Shown: positions 41,726 to 50,367 of the stretch, in pieces
Position numbering within the stretch: the stretch's first letter is position 1
How the letters are laid out: each line of letters starts with the position of its first letter
Assembly: GCF_039542055.1 (NCBI RefSeq)
Contig: NZ_BAABHK010000006.1
Coordinates: 62,001-126,000 of the forward strand
Direction: 5' to 3'
Origin: Actinoallomurus vinaceus
Lineage (GTDB): Bacteria > Actinomycetota > Actinomycetes > Streptosporangiales > Streptosporangiaceae
DNA length: 64,000 nucleotides
Translations under genes and position numbers: made by a program
The notes under the pieces: model-generated
Database searches by the model: none
Seen by the model: the letters and a program-made list of their open reading frames with translations, nothing else
What the model was told of the DNA's origin: nothing

Positions 41726-42649
41726 TCATCGCCGAGGGCCTTCGGGGCTGGAACCCAGAGAATCCTTGGCCGAACGGCGGACGGCGGGCACGGAGCCGGC
41801 CATGTCGAGGAGGACGATCGCGTCGTACTCGGGGCTGCCGGGTTCGGCGTAGTAGGCGTTGAGGCGGTGGCCGGGGGTGCCCTCCAGCTGCATGGACTGG
41901 AAGCCGAGGGTCAGGTCGCCGACCTCCGGATGGTGGTACGTCTTACGGCCGTGGGGGCGGGCCTTCACCTCATAGCGCTCCCACAGGCGCGCGAATTCGG
42001 GGCTCTTGAGCAGCAGCTCGCCGACGAGCTGGGCGAGGTCGGGGGCGTCGGGGTCGGTGCCGGCCAGGGCTCGCAGACGGGCGACACAGCCGCGGACCTG
42101 GTTGTCCCAGTCGTCGAACAGGTCGCGGGCCGCGGGGTGGAGGAACACGAAACGCGCGATGTTGCGCTGCTTGACCGGCCAGTCCTCCATCCCGGCGAAC
42201 AGCCGCAGCGCGGCGGGATTGCAGGCGAGCAGGTCCATCGTGCGGCTGACCACGTACGCGGGGTTGGGTCGCAGGCTGTCCAGCAGCAGCTTGACACCGG
42301 GCCGTACGGTCCGGCTGGGGGCGGTCGGCGGCTCCGGGGCCTGCCGGGCGGCCCGCAGCGCGAGTTCGCGCAGGTGCTCGTGTTCCTCCTCGTCCAGGCG
42401 GAGGGCGCGGGCGAGGGCGTCGACGACCGACGGGCTGGGGCGGGTCTCCTTCCCACGTTCCAGGCGCGTGTAGTAGTCGATGCTCACCCCGGCGAGGGTG
42501 GAGAGTTCCTCGCGGCGCAGGCCGGGGGTGCGCCGCAGGCCGGGGCCGATCGTGAGGCCGACCTCGGCGGGGGTCACCTGGGTGCGGCGGGCGCGTAGGA
42601 AACGCCCCAGCTCCGTGCCGCCGTCACCGCCGCTCTGCTGCCTCGTCAT
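41726..42649 (-). CDS. XRE family regulator with MmyB-like ligand domain
   Basis: 307 residues from the ATG at 42649 (GGAG 3-7 nt upstream). The N-terminal helix-turn-helix (about 12-68: LGRFLRARRTQVTPAEVG, then RRTPGLRREELSTLAGVSIDYYTRLERG) and C-terminal domain with MDLLACNPAALRLF and NIARFVFLHPAARDLFDDWD are those of the MmyB-like class, thought to bind a small or fatty-acid-like ligand. It is divergent from an aldo-keto reductase and is the probable regulator of the AKR-ADH-MFS-DUF2255 cluster. Confidence 0.92.
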   Translation of the reverse strand: MTRQQSGGDGGTELGRFLRARRTQVTPAEVGLTIGPGLRRTPGLRREELSTLAGVSIDYYTRLERGKETRPSPSVVDALARALRLDEEEHEHLRELALRAARQAPEPPTAPSRTVRPGVKLLLDSLRPNPAYVVSRTMDLLACNPAALRLFAGMEDWPVKQRNIARFVFLHPAARDLFDDWDNQVRGCVARLRALAGTDPDAPDLAQLVGELLLKSPEFARLWERYEVKARPHGRKTYHHPEVGDLTLGFQSMQLEGTPGHRLNAYYAEPGSPEYDAIVLLDMAGSVPAVRRSAKDSLGSSPEGPRR

Positions 42650-42776
42650 GTCTCCAGTCTGGCGGCGCCGGGACCGGCGCGGAACGCGGGTGGGGGGCCC
42701 TGTCACACCCCCGAACACGAGTCCCCGGCACGGCGCGGTCTGCCACATGGCGAACCCGGCGGGGAGGATCGATGGC

Positions 42777-43754
42777 ATGCGTACCACCACGATCGGCAGC
42801 ACGGGCCCGGCGGTCGGCGTCATCGGCCTGGGCTGCATGGGGATGACCTTCTCGTACGACATGAAAGCCCCGCGGGACGAGAAGACGTCGATCTCGGTGA
42901 TCCATCAGGCCCTCGACCTGGGCGTGACGCTGATCGACACCGCGGACGTCTACGGTCCGTACACCAACGAGGAGCTGGTCGGCCGGGCCCTTGCCGGCGG
43001 CCACCGCGACCGCGCGGTGCTGGCCACCAAGGTCGGATTGGTCGTGAGCGACCCGACCGGCGGCCCCGACGGTTCCCCGCTCATCGTCAATGACGGACGC
43101 CCCGAGCACGTCCGCAGGTCGATCGACGAGAGCCTGCGCCGTCTCGGCACCGACCACGTCGACCTCTACCAGCTGCACCGGGTCGACCCGCAGGTGCCGA
43201 TCGAGGAGACCTGGGGAGCGATGGCGGAGGCCGTGGCGGCCGGCAAGGCCCGCTACCTCGGCCTGTCCGAGGTGACCGTGGACCAGATCAAGCGGGCCCA
43301 GGCCGTACACCCGGTGACGTCCGTACAGTCGGAGTTCTCGCTGTGGACCCGGGACGTGCAGGACGAGGTCCTGCCGTACTGCGAGGAGCAGGGCATCGGC
43401 TTCCTGCCGTTCTCGCCGCTGGGGCGAGGATTCCTCGTCGGACGGTTCTCCTCCTTCGACGACCTGCCCGAAGACGACTTCCGGCGCCGGCTGCCGCGCT
43501 TCCAGCAGGAGGCGCTGCGCGCCAACCTGGCCATCGTCGGCCGGGTACGCGAGATCGCCGAGCGGGCCGGGGTCACCCCGGCACAGGTGGCGCTCGCCTG
43601 GGTGGTGGCCCAGGGCCGGTACGTCGTGCCGATCCCCGGGACCAAGACCCCGAAGTACCTGGTGGACAACGCCGGGGCCGGCGAGGTCGAGCCGAGCGCG
43701 GCGGACCTGGCCGCACTCGACGCCCTGCCCGCGCCGACCGGCGGCCGCTACTGA
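42777..43754 (+). CDS. Aldo-keto reductase
   Basis: 325 residues from the ATG at 42777 (GGGGAGG upstream). The catalytic tetrad is visible: Asp in LIDTADVYG near 53, Tyr of the same motif near 57-60, Lys in LATKVGL near 85, and His in YQLHRVDP near 129. The (beta/alpha)8 barrel and GTKTPKYLVDNAGA near the C-terminus fit NADPH-dependent AKRs of the AKR13 type (YakC-like), which reduce aldehydes and ketones. First gene of a rightward cluster of redox and export genes. Confidence 0.93.
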   Translation: MRTTTIGSTGPAVGVIGLGCMGMTFSYDMKAPRDEKTSISVIHQALDLGVTLIDTADVYGPYTNEELVGRALAGGHRDRAVLATKVGLVVSDPTGGPDGSPLIVNDGRPEHVRRSIDESLRRLGTDHVDLYQLHRVDPQVPIEETWGAMAEAVAAGKARYLGLSEVTVDQIKRAQAVHPVTSVQSEFSLWTRDVQDEVLPYCEEQGIGFLPFSPLGRGFLVGRFSSFDDLPEDDFRRRLPRFQQEALRANLAIVGRVREIAERAGVTPAQVALAWVVAQGRYVVPIPGTKTPKYLVDNAGAGEVEPSAADLAALDALPAPTGGRY

Positions 43755-43804
43755 CCGGCGACATCTCGTCGCCTCCGTGACGAACAACGATGGGAAAGAG
43801 CTCG

Positions 43805-44839
43805 ATGCGAGCAACGGTGATGTACGGCGCCGGTGACGTGCGCGTGGAGGACGTGCCGGACCCGAAGATCCAGAACCCGACGGACGCCGTCGTACGAGTA
43901 CTGCGCTCCTGCGTCTGCGGCAGCGACCTGTGGCCGTACGGGGCGATGCCGGCGTCGGAGCAGGGACGCCGGATGGGCCACGAGTTCCTCGGCGTCGTCG
44001 AGGACGTCGGCTCGGACGTGCCCGGGCTGACCTCCGGGGACCTCGTGGTCGCGCCCTTCCTCTGGGAGGACGGCACCTGTGACTTCTGCCGCGAGGGCCT
44101 GCACTCCTCCTGCCGGAACGGCGGCCAGTGGGGGCTGAACGGCGTGGACGGCGGTCAGGGCGAGGCCGTGCGCGTGCCGCAGGCGCAGGGCACCCTGGTC
44201 AGGCTGCCGGTCGGCGAGGACTCCGCCCTGCTGCCCTCGCTGCTGACCCTGTCCGACGTCCTCTGCACGGGGCACCACGGCGCACGGACCGCGGGCGCCG
44301 CGCCCGGCAGGTCGGTGACGGTCATCGGCGACGGCGCGGTCGGGCTCTGCGCGGTGCTGGCCGCCAGGCGGCTCGGCGCCGAGCGGATCATCCTCATGGG
44401 CCGGCACAAGGACCGCACCGACCTCGGCAGGGACTTCGGCGCCACCGACGTGGTCGCCGAGCGCGGCGAGGAGGGCATCGAACGGGTCCGCGAGCTGACC
44501 GGCGGCGACGGCACCCACGCGGTGGTGGAGGCCGTCGGCGCGGAGCAGGCCCTGGACATGGCGCTCGGGGTGGTCCGCCACGGCGGCGCGATCAGCCGGC
44601 TCGGCGTGCCGCAGTACCAGAAGGGCCCGATGGGCATGGACACGATCATGCGCAACATCACCTTCACCGGCGGCGTGGCGCCCGCCCGCGCGTACATCGA
44701 GGAACTGCTGCCCGACGTGCTCGACGGCACGATCGAGCCGGGGCGGGTGTTCAACCGCACCATCGGCCTGGGCGAGGTCCCGGACGGCTACCGCGCGATG
44801 GCCGACCGCGAGGCGTTGAAGGTGCTCATCCAGCCCTGA
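43805..44839 (+). CDS. Zinc-dependent alcohol dehydrogenase (MDR family)
   Basis: 344 residues from the ATG at 43805; an ATG five codons upstream is possible. Catalytic zinc ligands: Cys in RSCVCGSD near 36-38, GHE in RRMGHEFLG near 60. The structural zinc loop is incomplete: CDFCREGLHSSC has three Cys where four are usual. The dinucleotide fold VTVIGDGAVGLCAVLAA near 173-189 is intact. It oxidises or reduces alcohols and aldehydes with NAD(P), probably on the same substrates as the AKR, 50 bases upstream. Confidence 0.9.
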   Translation: MRATVMYGAGDVRVEDVPDPKIQNPTDAVVRVLRSCVCGSDLWPYGAMPASEQGRRMGHEFLGVVEDVGSDVPGLTSGDLVVAPFLWEDGTCDFCREGLHSSCRNGGQWGLNGVDGGQGEAVRVPQAQGTLVRLPVGEDSALLPSLLTLSDVLCTGHHGARTAGAAPGRSVTVIGDGAVGLCAVLAARRLGAERIILMGRHKDRTDLGRDFGATDVVAERGEEGIERVRELTGGDGTHAVVEAVGAEQALDMALGVVRHGGAISRLGVPQYQKGPMGMDTIMRNITFTGGVAPARAYIEELLPDVLDGTIEPGRVFNRTIGLGEVPDGYRAMADREALKVLIQP

Positions 44840-44956
44840 TCCGTCCCGGCCGGACGCCGCCGTGGACCGCGGGTTCAGCGCTCCCGGTCCGTGGCGGGCG
44901 TCGAGGAGCGCTGCGAGGCGGTCATTTATCCATTCCCTCTTCAGGAGACCTTCCCC

Positions 44957-46339
44957 GTGTTCACTTCCTCCGCGTCCGCCCGGCGATCCGCCGGCAGCAC
45001 CGCCGTGCGACGCGGGTCCGGCCCCGCCCTGGCGGCCGCGCTCCTCGGCTTCTTCGTCATAACCCTCGACGCCCTCGTGGTGAACGTCGCGCTGCCCGCC
45101 ATCGGGCGCGGCTTCGGCGGCGGTATGACCGGGCTGCAGTGGGTGGTCGACGGCTACACGCTCATGTTCGCCGCCCTGCTGCTGTCCTCCGGGGCGGTCA
45201 GTGACCGGATCGGCGCGCGCCAGGCGTTCGGGGCCGGGCTGGCGGTCTTCGTGGCCGCCTCGGCGGCCTGCGGACTGGCGTCGAGCCTGGGCGTGCTGAT
45301 CGTCGCGCGGCTGGTTCAGGGCGCGGGAGCCTCGGTGATCGTTCCCGCCTCGCTGGCCCTGATCCGCGAAACGTTCCCGGACCCGGCCAGGCGGGCCCGG
45401 GCGATCTCGATCTGGGCGCTGGGCGGCTCGGTGGGCGCCGCGGCCGGACCGGTCGCGGGCGGCCTGCTGAGTCTGATCAGCTGGCGGATGATCTTCTTCG
45501 TCAACCTGCCGGTGGGACTGGTGGCGCTGTTCCTGCTCACCCGTACGCCGCGCTCACCGCGCCGGGACGCCCCGTTCGACTGGATCGGGCAGGGGGCGGC
45601 GGTCCTGGCGATGGGCTCCCTCACGTACGGGGCGATCGAGGCCGGCGCCGACGGCTTCGGCACGGCACGCGTCCTGATCGCGCTGGCCGTGGCCGTGGTG
45701 GCGGCGGTCGTCTTCCTGGTCGCTCAGGCGCGCGGGAGGCACCCGATGGTGCCGCTGCCGCTGCTCCGCTCCCGGACGATGGTGATCGCGGCAGCCGTGG
45801 GCTTCGCGCTGAACGTCGGCTTCTACGGCATGGTCTTCCTGCTCAGCCTGTACCTCCAGCAGGCACGGGGCCTGTCCGCCCTGGCCACCGGGCTGGCGTT
45901 CCTGCCGATGACGGTGCTGACCGCCTTCGTGAGCCCGACCTCGGCCTGGTTCGCCGCGAGATTCGGTCCGCGGATGCCGGTCGTCGCCGGGCAGTGCCTG
46001 ATGGCCGTGGGCCTGCTGATCCTCTGCGTCCCTCCGGCGGCCTCGCCCACCTGGCTGCTCGTCCTGCTGATGATCCCCGTCGGGACGGGTGGCTCCCTGG
46101 CCGTACCGGCGGTGACCTCGCTGCTCCTCGACAGGGTCCCGGCCGCGCGCGCCGGCACCGCGAGCGGCGTCCTCAACACCTCCCGCCAGATCGGCGGCGC
46201 GCTGGCCGTGGCCGTCTTCGGCGCCCTGGTCGCCGACCAGGCGCACTTCTTCACCGGTCTGCACACCAGCCTGCTGACGGCCGCGCTGCTCGTGCTCGCG
46301 GCCGCGGCGACCAGCCTGCTGCTCCGGCCCGCCCCGTGA
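44957..46339 (+). CDS. MFS transporter, DHA2 (EmrB/QacA-like)
   Basis: 460 residues from the GTG at 44957, with AGGAGA 8 nt upstream. Fourteen predicted helices. Motifs: LDALVVNVALPAIGRGF in helix 1 (the DHA2 signature), GRLADRxG-type loop reading SDRIGARQAFG, and VARLVQGAGASVIVPASLAL in helix 4. It probably exports toxic organic compounds in exchange for protons. Follows the alcohol dehydrogenase gene and is followed 26 bases later by a DUF2255 gene, so an operon is likely. Confidence 0.9.
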   Translation: MFTSSASARRSAGSTAVRRGSGPALAAALLGFFVITLDALVVNVALPAIGRGFGGGMTGLQWVVDGYTLMFAALLLSSGAVSDRIGARQAFGAGLAVFVAASAACGLASSLGVLIVARLVQGAGASVIVPASLALIRETFPDPARRARAISIWALGGSVGAAAGPVAGGLLSLISWRMIFFVNLPVGLVALFLLTRTPRSPRRDAPFDWIGQGAAVLAMGSLTYGAIEAGADGFGTARVLIALAVAVVAAVVFLVAQARGRHPMVPLPLLRSRTMVIAAAVGFALNVGFYGMVFLLSLYLQQARGLSALATGLAFLPMTVLTAFVSPTSAWFAARFGPRMPVVAGQCLMAVGLLILCVPPAASPTWLLVLLMIPVGTGGSLAVPAVTSLLLDRVPAARAGTASGVLNTSRQIGGALAVAVFGALVADQAHFFTGLHTSLLTAALLVLAAAATSLLLRPAP

Positions 46340-46365
46340 CCCGTACGAGCAAAGGAGACACCCCG

Positions 46366-46746
46366 ATGACCGCATGGACGAGCGACGAGCTCACGAAAAT
46401 CGAGACGGTGGAGGAGCTGCGGATCGCGTCCCTACGGCGCGACGGCACGCTGAGCGACCGGCGGACGATCTGGGTCGTCCGGCTGGGCGACGACGTCTAC
46501 GTCCGCTCGGTGAACGGGCCGGCCTCCGCCTGGTACCGCGGCACCCGCGCACGCCAGGAGGGCCGGATCCGGGCGGGCGGGGTGGAGAAGAACGTCACGT
46601 TCGTGGACGCCGACCACGACCTGAACGACCGGATCGACGCGGCCTACCGCGCCAAGTACGGCCACTACGCCGCGTCCATCATCGCGTCCATCACGAGCCC
46701 GAAGGCGAACGCCACCACGATCCGGCTCGTCCCGCGGAGCCACTGA
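46366..46746 (+). CDS. DUF2255 family protein
   Basis: 126 residues from the ATG at 46366, behind AAAGGAGA. The whole chain follows the DUF2255 pattern: WTSDELTKIETVEELRIASLRRDG at the start, RTIWVVRLGDDVYVRSVNG and ASAWYRGTRARQEGRIRAGGVEKNVTF in the middle, and a helix YRAKYGHYAASIIASITSPKANATTIRLVP at the end. It resembles split-barrel flavin-binding folds but the function is unknown. The frequent pairing with transporters and dehydrogenases points to a redox role. Confidence 0.9.
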   Translation: MTAWTSDELTKIETVEELRIASLRRDGTLSDRRTIWVVRLGDDVYVRSVNGPASAWYRGTRARQEGRIRAGGVEKNVTFVDADHDLNDRIDAAYRAKYGHYAASIIASITSPKANATTIRLVPRSH

Positions 46747-46850
46747 CCTTCCAACGTGCCCACCGTCAACGCCTACGCCGAGGCCCGGTACTGAAGGCGT
46801 GATCTCTCGTGGCTCCTGTCACGAGAACCCTCGGCGGAACGGCAACGGGA

Positions 46851-47336
46851 TCATTCGTTCTCGGGCGGGCATTGCAGGGAGCCGTCGGGTCGGCCGGTGT
46901 CGGGGGGCTCGGCGGTGACGTTGTCCTGGAGCCGGTTGAGCAGGCGGTGCAGCGTGGCGATCTCCTCGGGGGCAAGACCCTGGCGGAGGCGCTGATCGTG
47001 AGACTGCGCGGCGGCTGCCAGTTTTAGGAAGAGCTCCTCGCCGCGCTCGGTCAGGGTCACCTGGTGGATGCGACGGTTGGCGGGGTCCCGCCGCCGGGTG
47101 ATGAGACCGTCGGCCTCCATCGCGTTGAGGTGGTGGGTCAGGGTGGCGCCCTGGATTCCGACGGCGCGCGCGAGCTCGCGCTGGTTGGCCGGCCGCCGGC
47201 TCTTGAGCGTGAGCAGGACCAGCCAGATCGGCACTGAGCCGCCGACCGCGGCCAGGGCGTCGTCGAAGACCCGACTGACCGTCTTGGCCGTCTGGGACAG
47301 AACCAGTCCGATGGGGGGCCCGAAGGAGTCAGCCAT
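46851..47336 (-). CDS. MarR family transcriptional regulator
   Basis: 161 residues from the ATG at 47336. A winged helix with ANQRELARAVGIQGATLTHHLNAMEADGLITRRRDPANRRIHQVTLTERGEELF (about 53-107) is the typical MarR core with the DPxxRR wing. It is divergent from the NTF2-like gene. A perfect 12-bp palindrome sits between the -35 and -10 of that gene's promoter, which is the expected site for a MarR repressor. Probable inducers are aromatic or oxidising compounds. Confidence 0.92.
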   Translation of the reverse strand: MADSFGPPIGLVLSQTAKTVSRVFDDALAAVGGSVPIWLVLLTLKSRRPANQRELARAVGIQGATLTHHLNAMEADGLITRRRDPANRRIHQVTLTERGEELFLKLAAAAQSHDQRLRQGLAPEEIATLHRLLNRLQDNVTAEPPDTGRPDGSLQCPPENE

Positions 47337-47375
47337 ACCCGAACACCCTAATCCATTCGAATCGAGTCTAAGCGT

Positions 47376-47404
47376 TTGACATCTCACCGTTAGATATCTA
47401 ATAG
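47376..47404 (+). promoter_or_regulatory. Promoter with MarR-type palindrome in the spacer
   Basis: TTGACA (47376-47381), 17 bp, TAATAG (47399-47404). TTAGATATCTAA (47390-47401) is a perfect palindrome overlapping the spacer and -10, so repressor and RNA polymerase should compete. Confidence 0.75.
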
Positions 47405-47437
47405 TTGTCCAAACGTCGTCGATGGGAAGGGTCGATC

Positions 47438-47812
47438 ATGAGTGCTCAGGAGCAGGTTCTGGAGCTGGGCCGCCGTTGGGCCGAGGCGGAGCAGAACGCC
47501 GACGTCGCCGCGCTGGAGGAGTTGTCCGCCGACGACTTCACCCTCGTCGGGCCCGCCGGGTTCGTGCTGCACAAGCCCGAATGGCTGGACCGCTACCGCA
47601 CAGGCTCCCTGACCACCCACTCCCTGGTCTGGGACGAGGTGGAGATCCGGGACTACGGCACCACCGCCGTGGCCGTCGGCCGGCACACCCAGAAGGCCGA
47701 ATACCGAGGGCATCCGGCCGACGGCCGGTTCCGGGTCACCCACATCGCCGTCTCGCAGGACGGCCGATGGCTGCTGGCCGGCCTGCACCTGAGCCCGATC
47801 GCCGGTCCGTGA
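47438..47812 (+). CDS. NTF2-like (SnoaL/DUF4440-type) protein
   Basis: 124 residues from the ATG at 47438 (GGGAAGGG upstream). An alpha+beta cone fold is suggested by LELGRRWAEAEQNADVAALEELSADDFTLVGPAGFVLHKPEWLDRY, the standard opening of this family, and by the closing strand RVTHIAVSQDGRWLLAGLHLSPI. Members bind small hydrophobic molecules, and some are isomerases or cyclases. It is cotranscribed with the LLM oxidoreductase 23 bases downstream, so the two probably handle one substrate under MarR control. Confidence 0.88.
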   Translation: MSAQEQVLELGRRWAEAEQNADVAALEELSADDFTLVGPAGFVLHKPEWLDRYRTGSLTTHSLVWDEVEIRDYGTTAVAVGRHTQKAEYRGHPADGRFRVTHIAVSQDGRWLLAGLHLSPIAGP

Positions 47813-47835
47813 CGGCGACGCAGCAAGGACGGATC

Positions 47836-48729
47836 ATGCGCGTCAGCATCAACATCACCCGCTATTCGTGGCCGGGCGGCCCGGCACGCCTGGGCGCCGA
47901 GCTCGAGCGGATCGTCCGGCTCGCCGACGAGGTGGGCCTGGACACCGTCTGGGTGTGCGACCACCTGCTCCAAGCCGACCCGGCCAGCACCTTGGACGCC
48001 GAGATGCTGGAGGCCTACACCACGCTGGGCTTCCTGGCCGCACACACCCGCCGCGTCCGGCTCGGCACCATGGTGACCGGCGCGACCTTCCGGCCGCCCG
48101 CGTTGCTGGTCAAGGCCGTCACGACACTGGACGTGCTGTCGGGCGGCCGGGCCTGGCTGGGCATCGGAACCGGCTACCACCAAGGCGCAGCCGACGCCAT
48201 GGGACTGCCGCTGCCGCCGCTGCCCGAACGGTTCGAACGGCTGGAGGAGACGCTGCAGATCGCCACCCGGATGTGGGCGAACGACACCCGACCCTTCGAG
48301 GGCCGTCACTTCCGGCTGGGAGGCCCGGTCAACAACCCGCCGTCGCTGCGGCGCCCGCACCCGCCGATCCTGATCGGCGGCACGGGCGAGCAGAAGACCC
48401 TGCGGCTGGTGGCTCTTCACGCCGACGCCTGCAACCTGTTCGACATTCCCGACGGCGGGCGCACCATCCGCCACAAACTGCAGGTCCTCGAGCGGCACTG
48501 CGAGGACGTCGGACGGCCCTGCGACGAGATCGAGAAGACGGTCAGCACCCGCTTGGGGGAGACCGAGCCCGCCGACCGGTTCGCCGAACGCTGCGCGGCC
48601 CTCGCCGAGCTCGGCCTCGACCACGTCGTCGTCATCACCGACGGCCCCTGGACCCAGGACGCCGTCGAGCGCCTTGCCCAGGCAGCCGACCGCCTGGGCC
48701 AGGCGGCCGGCCGCGAACAGCCGGCCTGA
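47836..48729 (+). CDS. LLM-class F420-dependent oxidoreductase
   Basis: 297 residues from the ATG at 47836. The luciferase-like barrel shows LADEVGLDTVWVCDHLLQ near 27-44, GTMVTGATFRPPALLVKAVTTLDVLSGGRAWLGIGTGYH near 75-115, and PPILIGGTGEQKTLRLVALHADACN near 174-198. It belongs to the TIGR03560-like F420-dependent group. Second gene of the MarR-controlled pair. Substrate unknown. Confidence 0.92.
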   Translation: MRVSINITRYSWPGGPARLGAELERIVRLADEVGLDTVWVCDHLLQADPASTLDAEMLEAYTTLGFLAAHTRRVRLGTMVTGATFRPPALLVKAVTTLDVLSGGRAWLGIGTGYHQGAADAMGLPLPPLPERFERLEETLQIATRMWANDTRPFEGRHFRLGGPVNNPPSLRRPHPPILIGGTGEQKTLRLVALHADACNLFDIPDGGRTIRHKLQVLERHCEDVGRPCDEIEKTVSTRLGETEPADRFAERCAALAELGLDHVVVITDGPWTQDAVERLAQAADRLGQAAGREQPA

Positions 48730-48757
48730 GCCGCGCTCCTACCCGTCCGTGCACCGC

Positions 48758-48782
48758 GTTTGATCTTGGGGGACGCGGATAC
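48758..48782 (+). promoter_or_regulatory. Candidate SigB-type stress promoter before the ChaB gene
   Basis: GTTTGA (48758-48763), 13 bp, GGATAC (48777-48782). This resembles the actinobacterial SigB/SigF-type consensus (GTTT, 13-16 bp, GGGTAC-like). It lies 43 bases before the start. Confidence 0.4.
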
Positions 48783-48825
48783 GCCGACTCATGAGGGAGA
48801 GAACGGCATCGGAAAGGAGGCCGCC

Positions 48826-49233
48826 ATGCCCGGCCGCGAGGAGTTGCCCTCGACGCTGCGCCGCTCCCCGGAGGAGGCCCAGCGGACGTGGATCAAGGCC
48901 CACGACGCGGCCGTCGAAGAGTACGGCGAGGGCGAGCGTGCCCACCGGACGGCGTTCGGCGCGCTGAAGCACATGTTCGAGAAGGTCGGCGATCACTGGG
49001 AGCGTAAGGCCGGCGGGGCCAAGGGCCCCTCGGACCGCCGGTCGGCGGCGTCCCGGCCGCGATCCCGGAACGAGCCGAGCGCGGAGGGCGTGGACGCCAA
49101 CGCGAGCAAGAGCCACCTGTATGAGGTCGCGGGGCGTCTCGGGATCAAGGGCCGCTCCTCGATGACCAAGGAACAGCTCGTCGTAGCGATCATGGAGGAG
49201 AACCGCCGGAAGACGGCCCGCGCCCGCGGCTGA
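48826..49233 (+). CDS. ChaB family protein with Rho-N-like C-terminus
   Basis: 135 residues from the ATG at 48826, behind AAAGGAGG. The N-terminal ~60 residues (REELPSTLRRSPEEAQRTWIKAHDAAVEEYGEGERAHRTAFGALKH) are the ChaB domain. After a basic Ser/Arg linker, SKSHLYEVAGRLGIKGRSSMTKEQLVVAIMEENRR is a Rho N-terminal/SAP-like helix pair that may bind nucleic acid. ChaB was once linked to cation transport, but in actinomycetes such small proteins appear with stress genes. A SigB-like promoter precedes it. Confidence 0.88.
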   Translation: MPGREELPSTLRRSPEEAQRTWIKAHDAAVEEYGEGERAHRTAFGALKHMFEKVGDHWERKAGGAKGPSDRRSAASRPRSRNEPSAEGVDANASKSHLYEVAGRLGIKGRSSMTKEQLVVAIMEENRRKTARARG

Positions 49234-49424
49234 AAGCCCGGCGAACGACGCGGCGGACGGCTGCCGGGGCCGTACGGGACGGCGTTTTGAACACCACCTC
49301 GCGGGCAGGGAGGGCGCATCGTCAGTCGAACGGGAGGAGCGAATTCCGAACGCATTCGACGTCGTGCGCGAGCACATCGCCTGCGCGTGATGGAGCACGG
49401 GCCGCCGTACGAAGGGAGTGACGG

Positions 49425-49682
49425 ATGACGCCCAGCGACCCGCCCCACTACCTTGCCGCCCGCATCAAGAGCCGCCTCGCCGAGGACGCCCGTACGGTCG
49501 AGCTCGGCATCCAGGTCGACGTCCGCGGTGACGTCGTCTTCCTGCGCGGCCAGGTGGCGACTCCCCGGAGGCGGGAACTCATCGAGACGGTCGCCCGCGA
49601 GGCGGCCGGCGGAAGACGGATCTCCAACGACGTGACCGTGGTCGAGATCCGCCCCCCGAAGACGGAGGAAACGCCCAGATGA
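49425..49682 (+). CDS. BON-domain protein
   Basis: 85 residues from the ATG at 49425. It is one BON domain: LAARIKSRLAEDARTVELGIQVDVRGDVVFLRGQVATPRRRELIETVAREAAGGRRISNDVTV shows the conserved Gly in VFLRGQV. BON domains bind phospholipids or small ligands and are often in stress proteins (OsmY type). The stop overlaps the next start by 4 nt (ATGA). Following the ChaB gene, it may belong to a stress group. Confidence 0.88.
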   Translation: MTPSDPPHYLAARIKSRLAEDARTVELGIQVDVRGDVVFLRGQVATPRRRELIETVAREAAGGRRISNDVTVVEIRPPKTEETPR

Positions 49683-49984
49683 TTCGTGTGGCCGCGGTCG
49701 GCGACATCCACGTCGGCGAGGATGTACGCGGCCTGTACCGCAAACGACTGACCGGGATCGCCGACGACGCCGACGTACTGCTCGTAGCCGGCGATCTGAC
49801 CCGGCACGGCACCGCCGAGGAAGGGCGGATGGCCGCGGAGGAGCTCCGCGACATCGGCGTTCCGGTCATCGCCGTGCTCGGCAACCACGACTATCGTCTC
49901 GCGAAGGTCCGCGTCCCGCCGGACGCGGACCTTCACAGCGCCCGGGATCAGGCCGGTGCGGGGGCCAGGTCCCGGTTGTGGTGA
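49679..49984 (+). pseudogene. Metallophosphoesterase, N-terminal remnant
   Basis: The first ~75 residues are a good metallophosphoesterase start: GDIHVGED (GDxH box) near 8, LLVAGDLTRHG (GDxx) near 35 and AVLGNHDY (GNHD box) near 64. After LAKVRV the similarity stops, and the chain ends at 101 residues. The metal-binding GHxH boxes further on are absent, so it cannot be an active enzyme. The coupling (ATGA) with the BON gene shows that the original gene was in that operon. A deletion joined it to unrelated sequence around position 49915. Confidence 0.8.
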
Positions 49985-50203
49985 CGATGCGCCGCGATCG
50001 CGGCCACGAACTGCTCGACGAACTCGCCGGTGGCGCCGGGAGACGACTGTAGGACGACGCCCTGGTCGGCGGTCAGGGCCTCACCGTGGTTCTGCACGCC
50101 GTTCAGCCGGGCGTTCGACAGGAGCCGGATGCCGTCGGCGACCGCCCCGATGGCCTTCCCGTGCTTGAACGCCTCCGCGACGAACTGCACGGCGTTCCCG
50201 TAT
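49948..50203 (-). pseudogene. Catalase HPII-type C-terminal remnant
   Basis: Read leftward from about 50203: NAVQFVAEAFKHGKAIGAVADGIRLL, then GEALTADQGVVLQSS and FVEQFVAAIAAHRHHNRD to the stop at 49948. This is the end of the C-terminal flavodoxin-like domain of large-subunit (KatE/HPII) catalases, about 80 of more than 650 residues. The heme domain is missing. It lies antisense and immediately behind the broken phosphoesterase gene, so two deletions or one rearrangement met here. Confidence 0.75.
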
Positions 50204-50312
50204 CGACACGCCGGCGACGCGCGAGATGATCGTGAACGGCCGCGAGGGAATCGAGATCGGCAAGAACGACTGGGACGTATGGGGCGCCGAGCCCTCCTCC
50301 CGAAAGACCTGA
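50202..50312 (+). pseudogene. Unidentified gene 3' remnant
   Basis: About 36 codons in frame to the TGA of 50310-50312 read RIDTPATREMIVNGREGIE, then IGKNDWDVWGAEPSSRKT. The protein-like composition contrasts with the flanks, and there is no promoter or proper start; an ATG at 50226 would give only 28 residues. I cannot assign a family. It abuts the catalase remnant head-to-head at about 50200. Confidence 0.4.
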
Positions 50313-50367
50313 CCCTGCGGAACCCGCCCCTGTGCGATCCGGCAGGGCCGAACGCTCTCCGGCGGCT

